Below are positions 32,923 through 41,703 of a stretch of 64,000 nucleotides of DNA, piece by piece (the stretch's first letter is position 1; each line of letters begins with the position of its first letter). The position numbers and the translations under genes are program-made. Source of the stretch: UBA2365 sp964594045 (GTDB taxonomy: Bacteria > Bacteroidota > Bacteroidia > Chitinophagales > Saprospiraceae). Location of the stretch: positions 56,117-120,116 of the forward strand of contig CAZQKR010000009.1 in the NCBI GenBank assembly GCA_964594045.1. Direction: 5' to 3'. The notes under the pieces are model-generated. The model was not told the origin of the DNA and did no database searches. It was given only the letters and a program-made list of their open reading frames with translations.

Positions 32923-33780
32923 CTATTTTTTTGCTTTATACAATAGCCAGGAAATATAGACATTCTGAAAGAGTATGTAGAATACGGGGCCTAAAACTGC
33001 CAGCGGATTCATGAAGCTCAGGGCAACCCAAAGTGTAAAACCATTGTTTTTTTGCCCCAGCGCCTGCTTTCCTTCCGTTTGTAAATCTGCAGGAACAACA
33101 CGTTTTCCCAAAAAGAAATATAAAATGCAGAGGAGCAACGAACTGAATGCGATCTGATAGATGATGAAATCGCCAAAGCTCATTTCTTCCCTGATATAGT
33201 GACTGGCTTTTGCCGTGCCCAGATTGATATTCAACACCAGTATGTAAAATACATATTTATTGAACTTTGACAGTTTCTCCCGCCATCGGGGTAATAATTT
33301 TTTAATCAGCAAAGCCAGAAAGAACGGTATCAAAAAAACTTTGGCAACCGGCAACAGAACGTCCATCACAGATATTTCAGCATTTTGCCTGAGTATATAA
33401 GGCAACAAAAAGGGTAAAATGAATGCAATCACAAAATTCGTGATCAGAATAGAGATCACCGTGTACTCAATTTTACCTTTTAACAGGTTAACAATTATTG
33501 GTGAAGCTATGGCTGTCGGTGCAACTGCAGTGATGAAGACCACCTGAGCCAACTGCAAATTAAATGGCGAAATTGCAAAATACAAAACTATGGGTACGAA
33601 CAAGTTGACAAATAAAATGATCAGATGGCTCTTATCCAGATGTTCGTTGCGTATTTCCATTTTTAAAAATGAGAAAAAAAGCATGACCATCAGTAAATAC
33701 TGAATCAAAAAGGAATAACCATGTGTAAATGGAAATAATATCCCGATGGTAATGGTTGCGATCAATAATATTGTCCTCAT
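32923..33780 (-). CDS. Bile acid:sodium symporter (BASS) family transporter
   Basis: The 285-residue inner membrane protein has about nine hydrophobic helices. The BASS-type segment TAVAPTAIASPIIVNLLKG corresponds to the crossover helix that binds sodium and substrate. The second helical half ends LGQKNNGFTLWVALSFM and FYILFQNVYISW, also characteristic of the family. Length is slightly short but complete. The substrate cannot be read from the sequence; relatives carry organic anions, pantoate or keto acids. It is monocistronic and convergent with the GLPGLI gene. Confidence 0.8.
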   Translation of the reverse strand: MRTILLIATITIGILFPFTHGYSFLIQYLLMVMLFFSFLKMEIRNEHLDKSHLIILFVNLFVPIVLYFAISPFNLQLAQVVFITAVAPTAIASPIIVNLLKGKIEYTVISILITNFVIAFILPFLLPYILRQNAEISVMDVLLPVAKVFLIPFFLALLIKKLLPRWREKLSKFNKYVFYILVLNINLGTAKASHYIREEMSFGDFIIYQIAFSSLLLCILYFFLGKRVVPADLQTEGKQALGQKNNGFTLWVALSFMNPLAVLGPVFYILFQNVYISWLLYKAKK

Positions 33781-34207
33781 CCTTCAGTTTCAAGCAGACA
33801 AAAGTAGCGAATCAACTGAGTTTTTTATTGACCGAGCGAATAAAATTCGGATCGTATGCTTTTTTATAAACATTATAATTACAAATCCGAAGCCTAAACC
33901 AGGAAACGGAACATACCCGTTTTTTTATTTTTCAGAACTGAATCTTGTTGTGGATGATCACCTGGTTTTGGCAAATATCTGCCCATTCAAATTAAAACTC
34001 ATGCGTTTCCATGAATATTACTGTCAAATCCTGAATTCATCAAGAACGTTGTGCTAACATCATTGAATCATTTTAAGCCATTATGACAGCCACTATCTTT
34101 CCTGAATGCCAATTTGACGTGCTATTAACCAGATTTTCTGAAAAAATGTCATATAATTGGCAAAGGCACGCATTTTGCATAGGATGTATTGATTTTCTAA
34201 CTAAAAA
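33781..34207. other. Intergenic region before the hsp20 genes
   Basis: The gap carries a small hairpin with T-tract (33904-33928, listed separately) and AT-rich sequence. No convincing gene is present. The heat-shock promoter should lie in the last 100 bases, but no clear TAnnTTTG is seen, which may mean an alternative sigma factor is used. Confidence 0.4.
33904..33928 (+). terminator. Possible intrinsic terminator
   Basis: AAACGG and CCGTTT pair around a seven-base loop and run into a T-rich tail on the plus strand. No plus-strand gene ends nearby, so its purpose is unclear. Confidence 0.3.
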
Positions 34208-34624
34208 ATGAATAAAATGACAATAAGAGTAGTTAACAGCAAAATGAATCCGGTACAAAATCCTTATGCTTTCCGTGCTCATAACAGACCACGCTGTCAA
34301 TTTCATGCGGCTTCCAATATTTTAGAAACTGAGAAAGGGTATGAGATCCAGATGGCTTTGCCAGGTGTGGATAAAAGTCAGGTAGAAATGACTGTAACGG
34401 AAAATATCCTGCATATACATTCCAAGGACAGGGAGCAGGTAACAAATGGAAAGAATTACATCATCAAACAGTTTGACAACGGGTATTTTTCAAGGAAATT
34501 CAGACTGGATGACAATATTGACACTTCCAATATCGGCGCAGTAATGGAAAACGGGGTACTCAGGATCACCTTAAGCCTGAAAACACCGGAGATCAAAAAG
34601 GCAAAATCAATTGAAATCAATTAA
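34208..34624 (+). CDS. Small heat shock protein, Hsp20/alpha-crystallin family
   Basis: The 138-residue cytoplasmic holdase binds unfolded proteins without ATP. The alpha-crystallin domain spans about residues 38-125: GYEIQMALPGVDKSQVEMTV at the start and the conserved GVLRITL near the end, where the family has the A/G-x-L-x-x-x-L/P motif. The C-terminus lacks a clear I-x-I anchor. Another hsp20 lies 31 bases downstream, so the two form an operon of paralogs that may build mixed oligomers. Confidence 0.88.
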   Translation: MNKMTIRVVNSKMNPVQNPYAFRAHNRPRCQFHAASNILETEKGYEIQMALPGVDKSQVEMTVTENILHIHSKDREQVTNGKNYIIKQFDNGYFSRKFRLDDNIDTSNIGAVMENGVLRITLSLKTPEIKKAKSIEIN

Positions 34625-34655
34625 TCCTAAAATCATTTAATAACCATTAAAACTA

Positions 34656-35102
34656 TTGAATATGAACTTAGTAAAATTCAATCCGAACTTGCCGGGCAAT
34701 TCCCTTTTCGAAGAATTTTTCAACAATTTCTTTGAGACGAGATTTCCTGACACACAGATGAAACCGCGGTTTTCTGAACCGTTGATCAATGTATATGAAG
34801 AAAAGGATGCTTTCAAAATGGAGCTTGCAGTACCTGGTCTGACCAAAGATGACATCAAGATCGACATCGATAATGATCAGATCACCATCCAGGCCAGCAA
34901 GGAGCATAAAGAAGAAACCCAGGAGAAGACTTTCAGCAGAAAAGAGTTCTATTTTGGACAATTTACCAGGACATTTTACCTGCCTGAAAGTGTAGACCGG
35001 GATCAGATCCACGCTACATTCGAAAACGGTATTTTGCACGTTGAGATGAAGAAAAAGGAAGAAGCGATCGCAAAAGGTCCGAAACAGATTGAGATCAGGT
35101 AA
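34656..35102 (+). CDS. Small heat shock protein, Hsp20/alpha-crystallin family
   Basis: This 148-residue protein has the classic Hsp20 architecture. The N-terminal arm includes NSLFEEFFNNFFETRFP. The crystallin domain begins INVYEEKDAFKMELAVPGLTKDDIKI and ends FENGILHVEMKKKEE, the conserved G-x-L motif. The C-terminal QIEIR is the I-x-I-like oligomerisation anchor. It is a more canonical copy than its upstream paralog. A bidirectional terminator follows. Confidence 0.93.
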   Translation: MNMNLVKFNPNLPGNSLFEEFFNNFFETRFPDTQMKPRFSEPLINVYEEKDAFKMELAVPGLTKDDIKIDIDNDQITIQASKEHKEETQEKTFSRKEFYFGQFTRTFYLPESVDRDQIHATFENGILHVEMKKKEEAIAKGPKQIEIR

Positions 35103-35116
35103 AATGAGTTAAAACG

Positions 35117-35150
35117 GGAAAAGCCGCTAAGTGCGGCTTTTCCATTTTTA
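35117..35150. terminator. Bidirectional intrinsic terminator
   Basis: GGAAAAGCCGC (35117-35127) and GCGGCTTTTCC (35133-35143) are perfect 11-bp arms around TAAGT, followed by ATTTTTA. Both arms are long enough for either direction. It separates the hsp20 operon from the convergent receptor gene. Confidence 0.9.
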
Positions 35151-35168
35151 ACAAAACGCAATAAACCT

Positions 35169-37457
35169 TTAGAAACTATATTTCAGGAATAAACTCAGAT
35201 TTCTGCCAGGTTCAGCAATCAAACCTTCTCCGAAAGAGGCATCGTATGACCAGTTGAGGAATTCAACATAATCTTCATTGAGGATATTTTCCATTGCCAA
35301 ACCGATAAATAAACCCTTAACCGGTTTTACCCCGGCTCTGAAATGGAACAGCAAAAAATCTGCAGAAGACACTTCTCCAAAACTGGTCGCAGTCCTGTTT
35401 TGCTCAAACACGTACCTTCCCTGGAAACTTGCCCACCAAACCGGTTTTTCGTATTTGAGCATGAAACCAGTCTCCATCGGCGGAACCCGCGAAACCGGTT
35501 CATCCCAGGTCACATTCTGTGCATGAGTATACATATAATTCCAGGAAAGAGATAAATCACTGGTCAAATCAGCGAAAGCATTCAGCTCAAATCCGGTTTT
35601 ATATGCTTCATCCACATTGACGAATCTTTTGGCAAATTTAGGTTCCACCCACGGTGTGTACTTTCGTGGAAGAGACTCATCAACTGCTGCAGTGATCAGA
35701 TTTTGAAGCAATGAATAGAACAAATTGGCTTCCAGACCGAAATGTTGCCATTTTTTTTGCAGACTCAACTCAGCCTGATAGTTGACTTCCGGTTTCAGAT
35801 CAGGATTCCCGACCAGTTCATAAGGGTCTTTCCCGACAGCAAAATGGTTGATATAACGTTCATCAATGCTAGCCGTACGGACGCCTCTGCCTAATCCGAA
35901 CTGAAAGACAGTATTCCTGTTGGCCTGATAGCTCACAGATACATTACCGCTAAAATTGAACTCGCTTTTGTCCTCAAGTGTATATAAAGCCGCAAAATCT
36001 TCAGCCGGATCATTGATCTGAGCAGTTATCATGTCAGCCCTCAAACCGAGGTTGAAAGTGAGTTGACCTGAAGGGAAATACCTGTTTTCCACAAAAATTC
36101 CGGTTGATTGCAGGTGGCTTTTCTGCCAGATCTTGTCAACAAAATCCACAGGAAGAGGAAGATCTGCGCCAGTCATCATATTTTTTTTCACATGTCTGTT
36201 GCGCACTCCATCCCTGAAAATGGAACGATGATCAAAACCAATAAAACTCAGCGAATTTTTAGCCGGAATTACGGATAGTTCGGCTTTACCACCATAAGTA
36301 TCTGCAAAAACCGTTGATACAGCTTCCACCATGGCAAAAGCAGGTCTTTCAAAATTGTCCATCACATGATCCACCTGATTGCCGAAAATCCCGGCTTCGA
36401 GGGACAATACTTTTTTACTCAGTTGGTCTATCCGGTAACTGATGGAAGCCATATTTGAATCGTCTGATCTGGCGTCCATGGGTAACCCTGCATATTTGGC
36501 ATCTCTGAGAAAAGCTTGTTTCCAGACCAATTGGATCCGTTGGTTGGAGGTAGGATTAAATCCCAGTTTTACCCCATAATCCTTTTTATTAAAAGAAGAA
36601 GGTATGGTATCTCCGGCACCGCTTTTGTAGTTTTCATAATCCTTGATGGCTCCATTGAAATAAATATCAAATTTATTCCCTTTGTAACCCAGATAAGCCC
36701 GGCCTGATTTACCCTGACTATTGGTTTCATAGGCGGTCTCCAAAGAACCATTCCATCCGTTTTCGCATTTACTCATATTTTCAGTCTGAAAATTCAATAC
36801 CGCGCCCATTACAGGACCATAACGTACGCTAAATGGTCCTCTGACGATTTCTACTTTTCCAATTTCCTCCGGAATGATGTGGGTTGTTGCCGGATCCATT
36901 CTGTTTGGACATGCGTGATTGTACTGGACCAATCCGTCAAAAATAATGTTGATCTGCTCCTGATTGAAGCCTCTGAAAACAGGCTCCAGAGCATAAGCGC
37001 CTCTTTTCATTACACCAAAACCAGGAACACCCCGGATCAGGTCACCTGCATCCAGAGGTTGGACCACCATTTTGGATCTGTCAAAAATTTCATGGGAATG
37101 AGAAGCTTTGAATGCTGGACTACTGCTGATCAGGATCTCCCCAAACTCGACCGGTATGCGCTCAAGCCTGATCAACATAGATCCCTGATCTTTAAAATCC
37201 GATATTGGAAATGATTTTGTTTCAAATCCCAGGCATTCCACTTCAATTGTAAGCACTTTCCCCGGCAATACACCGGAAAACCGACCTGCATCATCTGCAA
37301 TAATGATCAATTCACCTGCCCTGATCACAGCATACGGTACCGCTTTACCTGAAGATTCCTGCCGGACAACTCCTGCAACCCGATTTTGGGCTGTCAGCAT
37401 AAATGGTCCGGTCAGAAAATATAAAGCCATCAATAAAATATATTTCGAATAATTCAT
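35169..37457 (-). CDS. TonB-dependent receptor, possibly for copper or another metal
   Basis: This 762-residue outer membrane receptor has a signal peptide (MNYSKYILLMALYFLTGPFMLTAQ) and a short CarboxypepD_reg-like domain (VAGVVRQESSGKAVPYAVI). The plug (about residues 100-215) has VEIVRGPFSVRYGPVMGAVLNF, and a 22-strand-type barrel ends in LSLFLKYSF with terminal Phe. In the plug, YNHACPNRMDPATTHI resembles the Cys/Met/His-containing CPxxMDPxxSY loop I recall from copper receptors of the OprC/NosA type. The small protein with clustered cysteines encoded upstream fits metal handling. I chose the start at 37457 because the signal peptide begins there and the 35 upstream codons look non-coding. 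Confidence 0.85.
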   Translation of the reverse strand: MNYSKYILLMALYFLTGPFMLTAQNRVAGVVRQESSGKAVPYAVIRAGELIIIADDAGRFSGVLPGKVLTIEVECLGFETKSFPISDFKDQGSMLIRLERIPVEFGEILISSSPAFKASHSHEIFDRSKMVVQPLDAGDLIRGVPGFGVMKRGAYALEPVFRGFNQEQINIIFDGLVQYNHACPNRMDPATTHIIPEEIGKVEIVRGPFSVRYGPVMGAVLNFQTENMSKCENGWNGSLETAYETNSQGKSGRAYLGYKGNKFDIYFNGAIKDYENYKSGAGDTIPSSFNKKDYGVKLGFNPTSNQRIQLVWKQAFLRDAKYAGLPMDARSDDSNMASISYRIDQLSKKVLSLEAGIFGNQVDHVMDNFERPAFAMVEAVSTVFADTYGGKAELSVIPAKNSLSFIGFDHRSIFRDGVRNRHVKKNMMTGADLPLPVDFVDKIWQKSHLQSTGIFVENRYFPSGQLTFNLGLRADMITAQINDPAEDFAALYTLEDKSEFNFSGNVSVSYQANRNTVFQFGLGRGVRTASIDERYINHFAVGKDPYELVGNPDLKPEVNYQAELSLQKKWQHFGLEANLFYSLLQNLITAAVDESLPRKYTPWVEPKFAKRFVNVDEAYKTGFELNAFADLTSDLSLSWNYMYTHAQNVTWDEPVSRVPPMETGFMLKYEKPVWWASFQGRYVFEQNRTATSFGEVSSADFLLFHFRAGVKPVKGLFIGLAMENILNEDYVEFLNWSYDASFGEGLIAEPGRNLSLFLKYSF

Positions 37458-37648
37458 ATAAATTTTTTTGATATTCAATAATTTGTTTGATATAAGTGAT
37501 GATTTCGGATCCGAAATTTCAAACCCAAAAATTAAAGAAAATTCTTGATGGTATATCATCAATGCCGTCTCTTATGCCTGAAAGAGGCTTAAACTTATCG
37601 GTCTTTCAGTCAAAAGTGATTTTTTCGCAACAGACGATTACCTGATAT

Positions 37649-37777
37649 TTACTGATTATTCAAATCATCAACAATTTCTTTTTTCATTTCTGGTGGATGA
37701 TCATAAATGAAATGTGGTACCCTGAAATCCTGTATAATACCCTTGCAGGTATGGACACTCAGCAGGGTCAACAGCAT
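37649..37777 (-). CDS. Possible small protein, 42 residues
   Basis: A short frame (MLLTLLSVHTCKG, IIQDFRVPHFIYDHPP, EMKKEIVDDLNNQ) begins with a hydrophobic stretch. It lies between the receptor and the CxGCC protein, all on the minus strand. Coding is suggested by sensible amino acid composition and position only. Start and expression are unproven. Confidence 0.25.
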   Translation of the reverse strand: MLLTLLSVHTCKGIIQDFRVPHFIYDHPPEMKKEIVDDLNNQ

Positions 37778-38008
37778 TATGCCCTTTGCTGAAAGTCAGA
37801 TATCTCAGTCAGACAAAATAGCCCTCCAAAAAAATAATTCAGGCAATATTCACATATCGCGAATTTCACTCACATGATCAATGAATTGCTTTTGTGTTCA
37901 CATACTGAACAAATCCATACAATTAGATCATTTCCCTTCAAGAGGACAATGCGCCACCATCCAACAGATCATTCGAATGTTCTTCACTTATTTCAAACCA
38001 TATCAGAT

Positions 38009-38398
38009 TTAGTAAAACGTGATCAACCTGATTTCAGGAGGATGGAAGCAGTTGCGCACAATACTGCTGGTGTAGCTAAAAAAGTAAATCTGGTTTTTAT
38101 TGGTTAAAAATATCAGAGTATAACCAATTTCATGAAGGCGACTGCTGATGAGAAAAACAGATAACTCATGATTTGGCATGATGGAAGGAACAGAAAAATC
38201 CTTCTGTTCTTCAGGAGCCAGGTTGATTTTTTTTATTTTACAACAACCATGACATTCCATTTCAGGCTTGTCCGTGTTTTCACAAAACAACTCTTCAAAA
38301 GATGGATTGGCAAAACGGAACCATAAATTCATGATCACATCCGTACTATTGAGCAATAGTATATGAGTGATCATCCATATAGAAAAGATTATTCTCAA
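38009..38398 (-). CDS. Small membrane-associated protein with Cys cluster, linked to the TonB receptor
   Basis: The 129-residue protein has one N-terminal hydrophobic segment, then LFCENTDKPEMECHGCCKIKK. I recall a Bacteroidota family of the same size with CxNxxKPxxxCxGxCxLxKxL after a membrane segment, often beside TonB-dependent receptors and metal genes. This protein has the same spacing, with one extra Cys. Function is unknown; metal binding by the Cys/His cluster is plausible. A second start at residue 23 is possible. The following 234 bases to the yceI gene hold nothing recognisable. Confidence 0.6.
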   Translation of the reverse strand: MRIIFSIWMITHILLLNSTDVIMNLWFRFANPSFEELFCENTDKPEMECHGCCKIKKINLAPEEQKDFSVPSIMPNHELSVFLISSRLHEIGYTLIFLTNKNQIYFFSYTSSIVRNCFHPPEIRLITFY

Positions 38399-38632
38399 AC
38401 CAACATTTAATCCAGGGTAAATTTATGATGAATTTCGGAATTTTACCAGAAACCCGGAAATTTAACGATTCCCTTCTTCTAATCTGCGCAACGGCAGAGG
38501 AGGATTTACCAAAATTATATATTTAATGGTGCTCAGGGCTAAATTGAAGTCTGATCTATTCCAGTCAGTTATTCGAACAACTTCCATGGAAAACATCATG
38601 TATTAATGATGTAGAGTTATTAAGGTTGATCG

Positions 38633-39250
38633 TCAGGCGATTTTCTTGAGTTTCATGGTAATATTGATGACCATTTCATTCTTTACTTTTACCGAGCCCA
38701 TAAAACGGGTTGGAGGTGTAATATTGAAATCTGAAAGCTGAATGGTTTTTTTCGCACTGAGTGTGATATATTGCCTGTTTTTTTTGTCGACCTTAAACTT
38801 GATATGATTTTGCTTTTTGATACCAGTCAACATAATATCTGCCTCTGTTCCGATACTTTGACCATCTTTAACGCTGGAAATGAGATCCGACATCTCTTTA
38901 AGGCTGATCTTCATAAAAGGAAATTTTTCGGATTGAAGGGTTTTTCTGAGGTCAGAGGTCATCAATTGCATACCGCAATCAAAAGAATTGACCGGGATTT
39001 CAAATTCACAATTGACCGGATGATTTTTTGTGCCGGGCAAATTTGGCTGATAGAAAACCAGGTTTTTACTCCATACGTAGGAAGTAAGTGCGCATTCAAA
39101 AGTATTGATATTGGTTTCACCCAAAACCACCATGGAACTGTTCTGATCCACCAGCCATTTCTCCTGTACTCTTTTTTCTGTTTCGATGGCATCTGGCATC
39201 AATCCGAAAGCAAGACTAAGTATGATATAAGCAAATGAAAAATTTAACAT
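38633..39250 (-). CDS. YceI-family exported lipid-binding protein
   Basis: A 205-residue secreted or periplasmic lipocalin-like protein. It has a short signal peptide, then the YceI barrel with CEFEIPVNSFDCG, KFPFMKISLKEM, IMLTGIKKQNHIKF, and FNITPPTRFMGSVKVKNEMVI near the end. The last corresponds to the conserved segment that closes the isoprenoid-binding pocket. Two cysteines (about positions 82 and 92) may form a disulfide. It is the third gene of a minus-strand YceI-porin-YceI cluster with gaps of 30 and 75 bases, and is more divergent than the first gene. Confidence 0.75.
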   Translation of the reverse strand: MLNFSFAYIILSLAFGLMPDAIETEKRVQEKWLVDQNSSMVVLGETNINTFECALTSYVWSKNLVFYQPNLPGTKNHPVNCEFEIPVNSFDCGMQLMTSDLRKTLQSEKFPFMKISLKEMSDLISSVKDGQSIGTEADIMLTGIKKQNHIKFKVDKKNRQYITLSAKKTIQLSDFNITPPTRFMGSVKVKNEMVINITMKLKKIA

Positions 39251-39325
39251 TTCCGGACAATTTAAGGTTGGATAAAAGGGGCAGATCTGACCATCTGCCC
39301 CGTTCAGGATAATCCTGACTATATT

Positions 39326-40642
39326 TTAGAATCCTACAACAGCCTGAACGATCAAGCCGTTGAATTTTCCTTCAAATCTTCTGTCAGTATCTTTAAAGCC
39401 TTCATAAGTCTGGTTGACATATTCACCTTTCAGCAACAAATTCTTAACCGGGAACCAACCTGCACCGAAGGCAAGTCTGTTGATGGTTACAGGGTCTGTA
39501 TAGCCAACCTGTTCAGCTGAGACAGTATTGTATTTAACACCAACGAACATCTGCTCATTTTTGAGGAACCTGTAAACCAATTCACCGGCGATTTGAGTCA
39601 TACTTCTTTCAGTACCAGGAGCTTCGTTGACAGATTTGCCTGAAGCGAGTTCATACGTACCGAAAAATTCCAGACCTGCAAATTTGACGAATGGGTTGAT
39701 GCAGAAAGCAGTGATGGAGTTTGAAAAACCCGGATTGAATCTTCCTGAAGTAAAATCAGCGGTACCGTTAGCCCATGCTGCAGCTTCCAGAACACCAAAA
39801 TAGTTTGATCCCGTCCTGTCTCCACCATACAAAGTCAAGCTGGGTGAAGAAGAATTGGTATAGAAAGATGTGCTCAGTCTGAATCTCAGTTTTTCTCCAA
39901 ACTGCTTGTCGTACGCAAGTTTAGCCAGGATGGATGGGCTTTTCGTTTTAATGGAATCCACTTTGCCTGTTCCGATAACCGGATTGCTGTCATAATCCCT
40001 GATATTGTTCCTGATCAGACCATTGGTCAAACCGACCATCACAGACAATCCTTCGATCGGATATGCATATAATTCACCACCGATCTCAGTTGCAAATGCA
40101 TCTACAATATTATTTTCAACGAATGCATTGAAAATGGTATTTCCGCCATCTGATCTCCTGAAATGGCTGTCACCATAGTTGACCTCCATGTGACCCATTT
40201 TAACCCTGAAGTATTTAGAGAACCATTCCGGATTGCCGAACATAGGCAATTTGTCCATCTGGATATAACCTCCTTTTACCCAGAATTCGTTGTGGTGTCT
40301 TGCAGCCATGTAGTTTTCCAGGTAGATCCTGATACCATCGGCTACCTGAACATCGAAGTTCAGGTTAGCTGCTGCCAGGTTGAATCCGCTACCCAATTTA
40401 TACAAAGCATTTACTTTTGTCGGAGAGTTATCTGTGTTCTCATGACTCAGCATTTGAAAACCCTGGGTGAATCCACCGCCAAGTCTGATCTTAAATTTCT
40501 CAAAAGCTACATCATCTGATTTTGACGGTTCAAAAACATTGATACCATTTTGATTGGTTTCTCTTGAAAACTGAGTCTGAGCAAACGTGCTCAACCCGCT
40601 CATTATAAATAACAATAAGAATAAATGTTTAAAAAATCTCAT
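39326..40642 (-). CDS. Outer membrane porin-like beta-barrel protein
   Basis: A 438-residue protein with signal peptide (residues 1-21, ending STFAQ) and a continuous series of amphipathic strands (KIRLGGGFTQGFQ, RIYLENYMAARHHNEFWVKGGYIQM, LKGEYVNQTYEGF). It ends in the aromatic terminus QAVVGF of outer membrane barrels. The style resembles OprO/P or phosphate-selective porin relatives found in Bacteroidota, but selectivity cannot be deduced. It is transcribed between two YceI genes, so YceI proteins may deliver a lipid or quinone-like ligand to or from the same process. Confidence 0.75.
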   Translation of the reverse strand: MRFFKHLFLLLFIMSGLSTFAQTQFSRETNQNGINVFEPSKSDDVAFEKFKIRLGGGFTQGFQMLSHENTDNSPTKVNALYKLGSGFNLAAANLNFDVQVADGIRIYLENYMAARHHNEFWVKGGYIQMDKLPMFGNPEWFSKYFRVKMGHMEVNYGDSHFRRSDGGNTIFNAFVENNIVDAFATEIGGELYAYPIEGLSVMVGLTNGLIRNNIRDYDSNPVIGTGKVDSIKTKSPSILAKLAYDKQFGEKLRFRLSTSFYTNSSSPSLTLYGGDRTGSNYFGVLEAAAWANGTADFTSGRFNPGFSNSITAFCINPFVKFAGLEFFGTYELASGKSVNEAPGTERSMTQIAGELVYRFLKNEQMFVGVKYNTVSAEQVGYTDPVTINRLAFGAGWFPVKNLLLKGEYVNQTYEGFKDTDRRFEGKFNGLIVQAVVGF

Positions 40643-40672
40643 TTTAACAACGTTTTGGTTAATTAATATCTG

Positions 40673-41257
40673 TTAATTCAGTGTCAGGTCATACCTGACG
40701 GTTACATCTTTTCCTGTTTTTACAGAGCCAAACATGAAGGAAGGGGGTTCTACTTTGAAATCCTCCATATTGATCTTCTTTTCACCTTTTACAGTGAGGG
40801 ATTTATCTTTGTTGAGCTTGCCATCTGCAGTGACTTTCAAATCCCTACTAACTCCACCGATCTGCAAGCGAAGAGTGCCCTGAATTTTATAATTTGTATT
40901 GTCTGTTGTTGAAAGAGTTGCATCAACAAATCGACCAGTGATATTCGGGTTCTTGTCTGTTTTGAGCGCTTTGTAAGCATTGCCGTCCATGGCATCCTTT
41001 CCGCTTTTGAGTTGTTTGGCAGGAAAAGAAAAAGCAACATCCCTAATCTGGGTGATCTTACCTGAAGCATCAAACTCCAGATTTGCAGAACAGCTGCCAC
41101 CGGTTCCTTTCATTTCCCAGTCATGCATGGTAGAAGTTCCTGTCACCTGCATTTTAATACTGCTTTTTACATTCTCAGGTCTTGCCTGACTGAACGTTGC
41201 AACCGGTAATAACCAGCCGGCAACGAGCATAATCACTAAAAAATTTATCTGTTTCAT
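40673..41257 (-). CDS. YceI-family exported protein
   Basis: The 194-residue exported protein has a signal peptide ending at ATFSQA and a complete YceI barrel: IKMQVTGTSTMHDWEMKG, the conserved S-x-M-H-x-W opening, then KNPNITGRF, LRLQIGGVSRDLKV and FKVEPPSFMFGSVKTGKDV. The family binds long polyprenyl chains. It is the first gene of the YceI-porin-YceI operon. Transcription diverges from the Crp/Fnr regulator, 446 bases away, with operator-like palindromes between them. Confidence 0.88.
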   Translation of the reverse strand: MKQINFLVIMLVAGWLLPVATFSQARPENVKSSIKMQVTGTSTMHDWEMKGTGGSCSANLEFDASGKITQIRDVAFSFPAKQLKSGKDAMDGNAYKALKTDKNPNITGRFVDATLSTTDNTNYKIQGTLRLQIGGVSRDLKVTADGKLNKDKSLTVKGEKKINMEDFKVEPPSFMFGSVKTGKDVTVRYDLTLN

Positions 41258-41586
41258 ACTAACTATATTATTTGTTGAAAAATATCCTAACTTTTTTTGC
41301 GAATTCCCGCGTATTTCCTTCTACATTATCTGCATGAGCAATCATCGGTCAAAGCCAGCTCAGCCAGAAAAAATCATTTGATTTTGTAATTCATACTTTT
41401 CTGAAAAAACAAATAAAACTGACTATTCAATTCATGCCACAAAATTACGTTCATATATAAGCCGCATCCAAGCAAAAACCCCATGTTCAAAACGGCCTGA
41501 AAATGATATTAACACCATATAAAATGGAATAAATCAGGATAAAAACAAGCTGAAATTAATTTTCGGCGATATCATTTGGGATATTT

Positions 41587-41600
41587 CCGATTTAAATCGG
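41587..41600. promoter_or_regulatory. Perfect 14-bp palindrome between yceI and the Crp/Fnr gene
   Basis: CCGATTTAAATCGG reads the same on both strands and lies about 100 bases upstream of the regulator's start. The word ATTTAAATCG recurs at 41632. An operator for the neighbouring Crp/Fnr regulator is possible, although it does not resemble the classical FNR box. Confidence 0.4.
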
Positions 41601-41629
41601 AATTAATTTGATTTGTCTCGAAAATGACA

Positions 41630-41649
41630 GTATTTAAATCGAAAAATAC
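41630..41649. promoter_or_regulatory. Second operator-like inverted repeat
   Basis: GTATTT (41630-41635) and AAATAC (41644-41649) are inverted half-sites eight bases apart. They overlap the second copy of ATTTAAATCG. A near-consensus -7 element (GATATTTG, 41672-41679) follows, so a protein bound here could control the regulator's own promoter. Confidence 0.35.
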
Positions 41650-41703
41650 TTTCAGGATTAAACTTAATGTGGATATTTGCAGTAATAATGCGAAATTTAG
41701 CTG

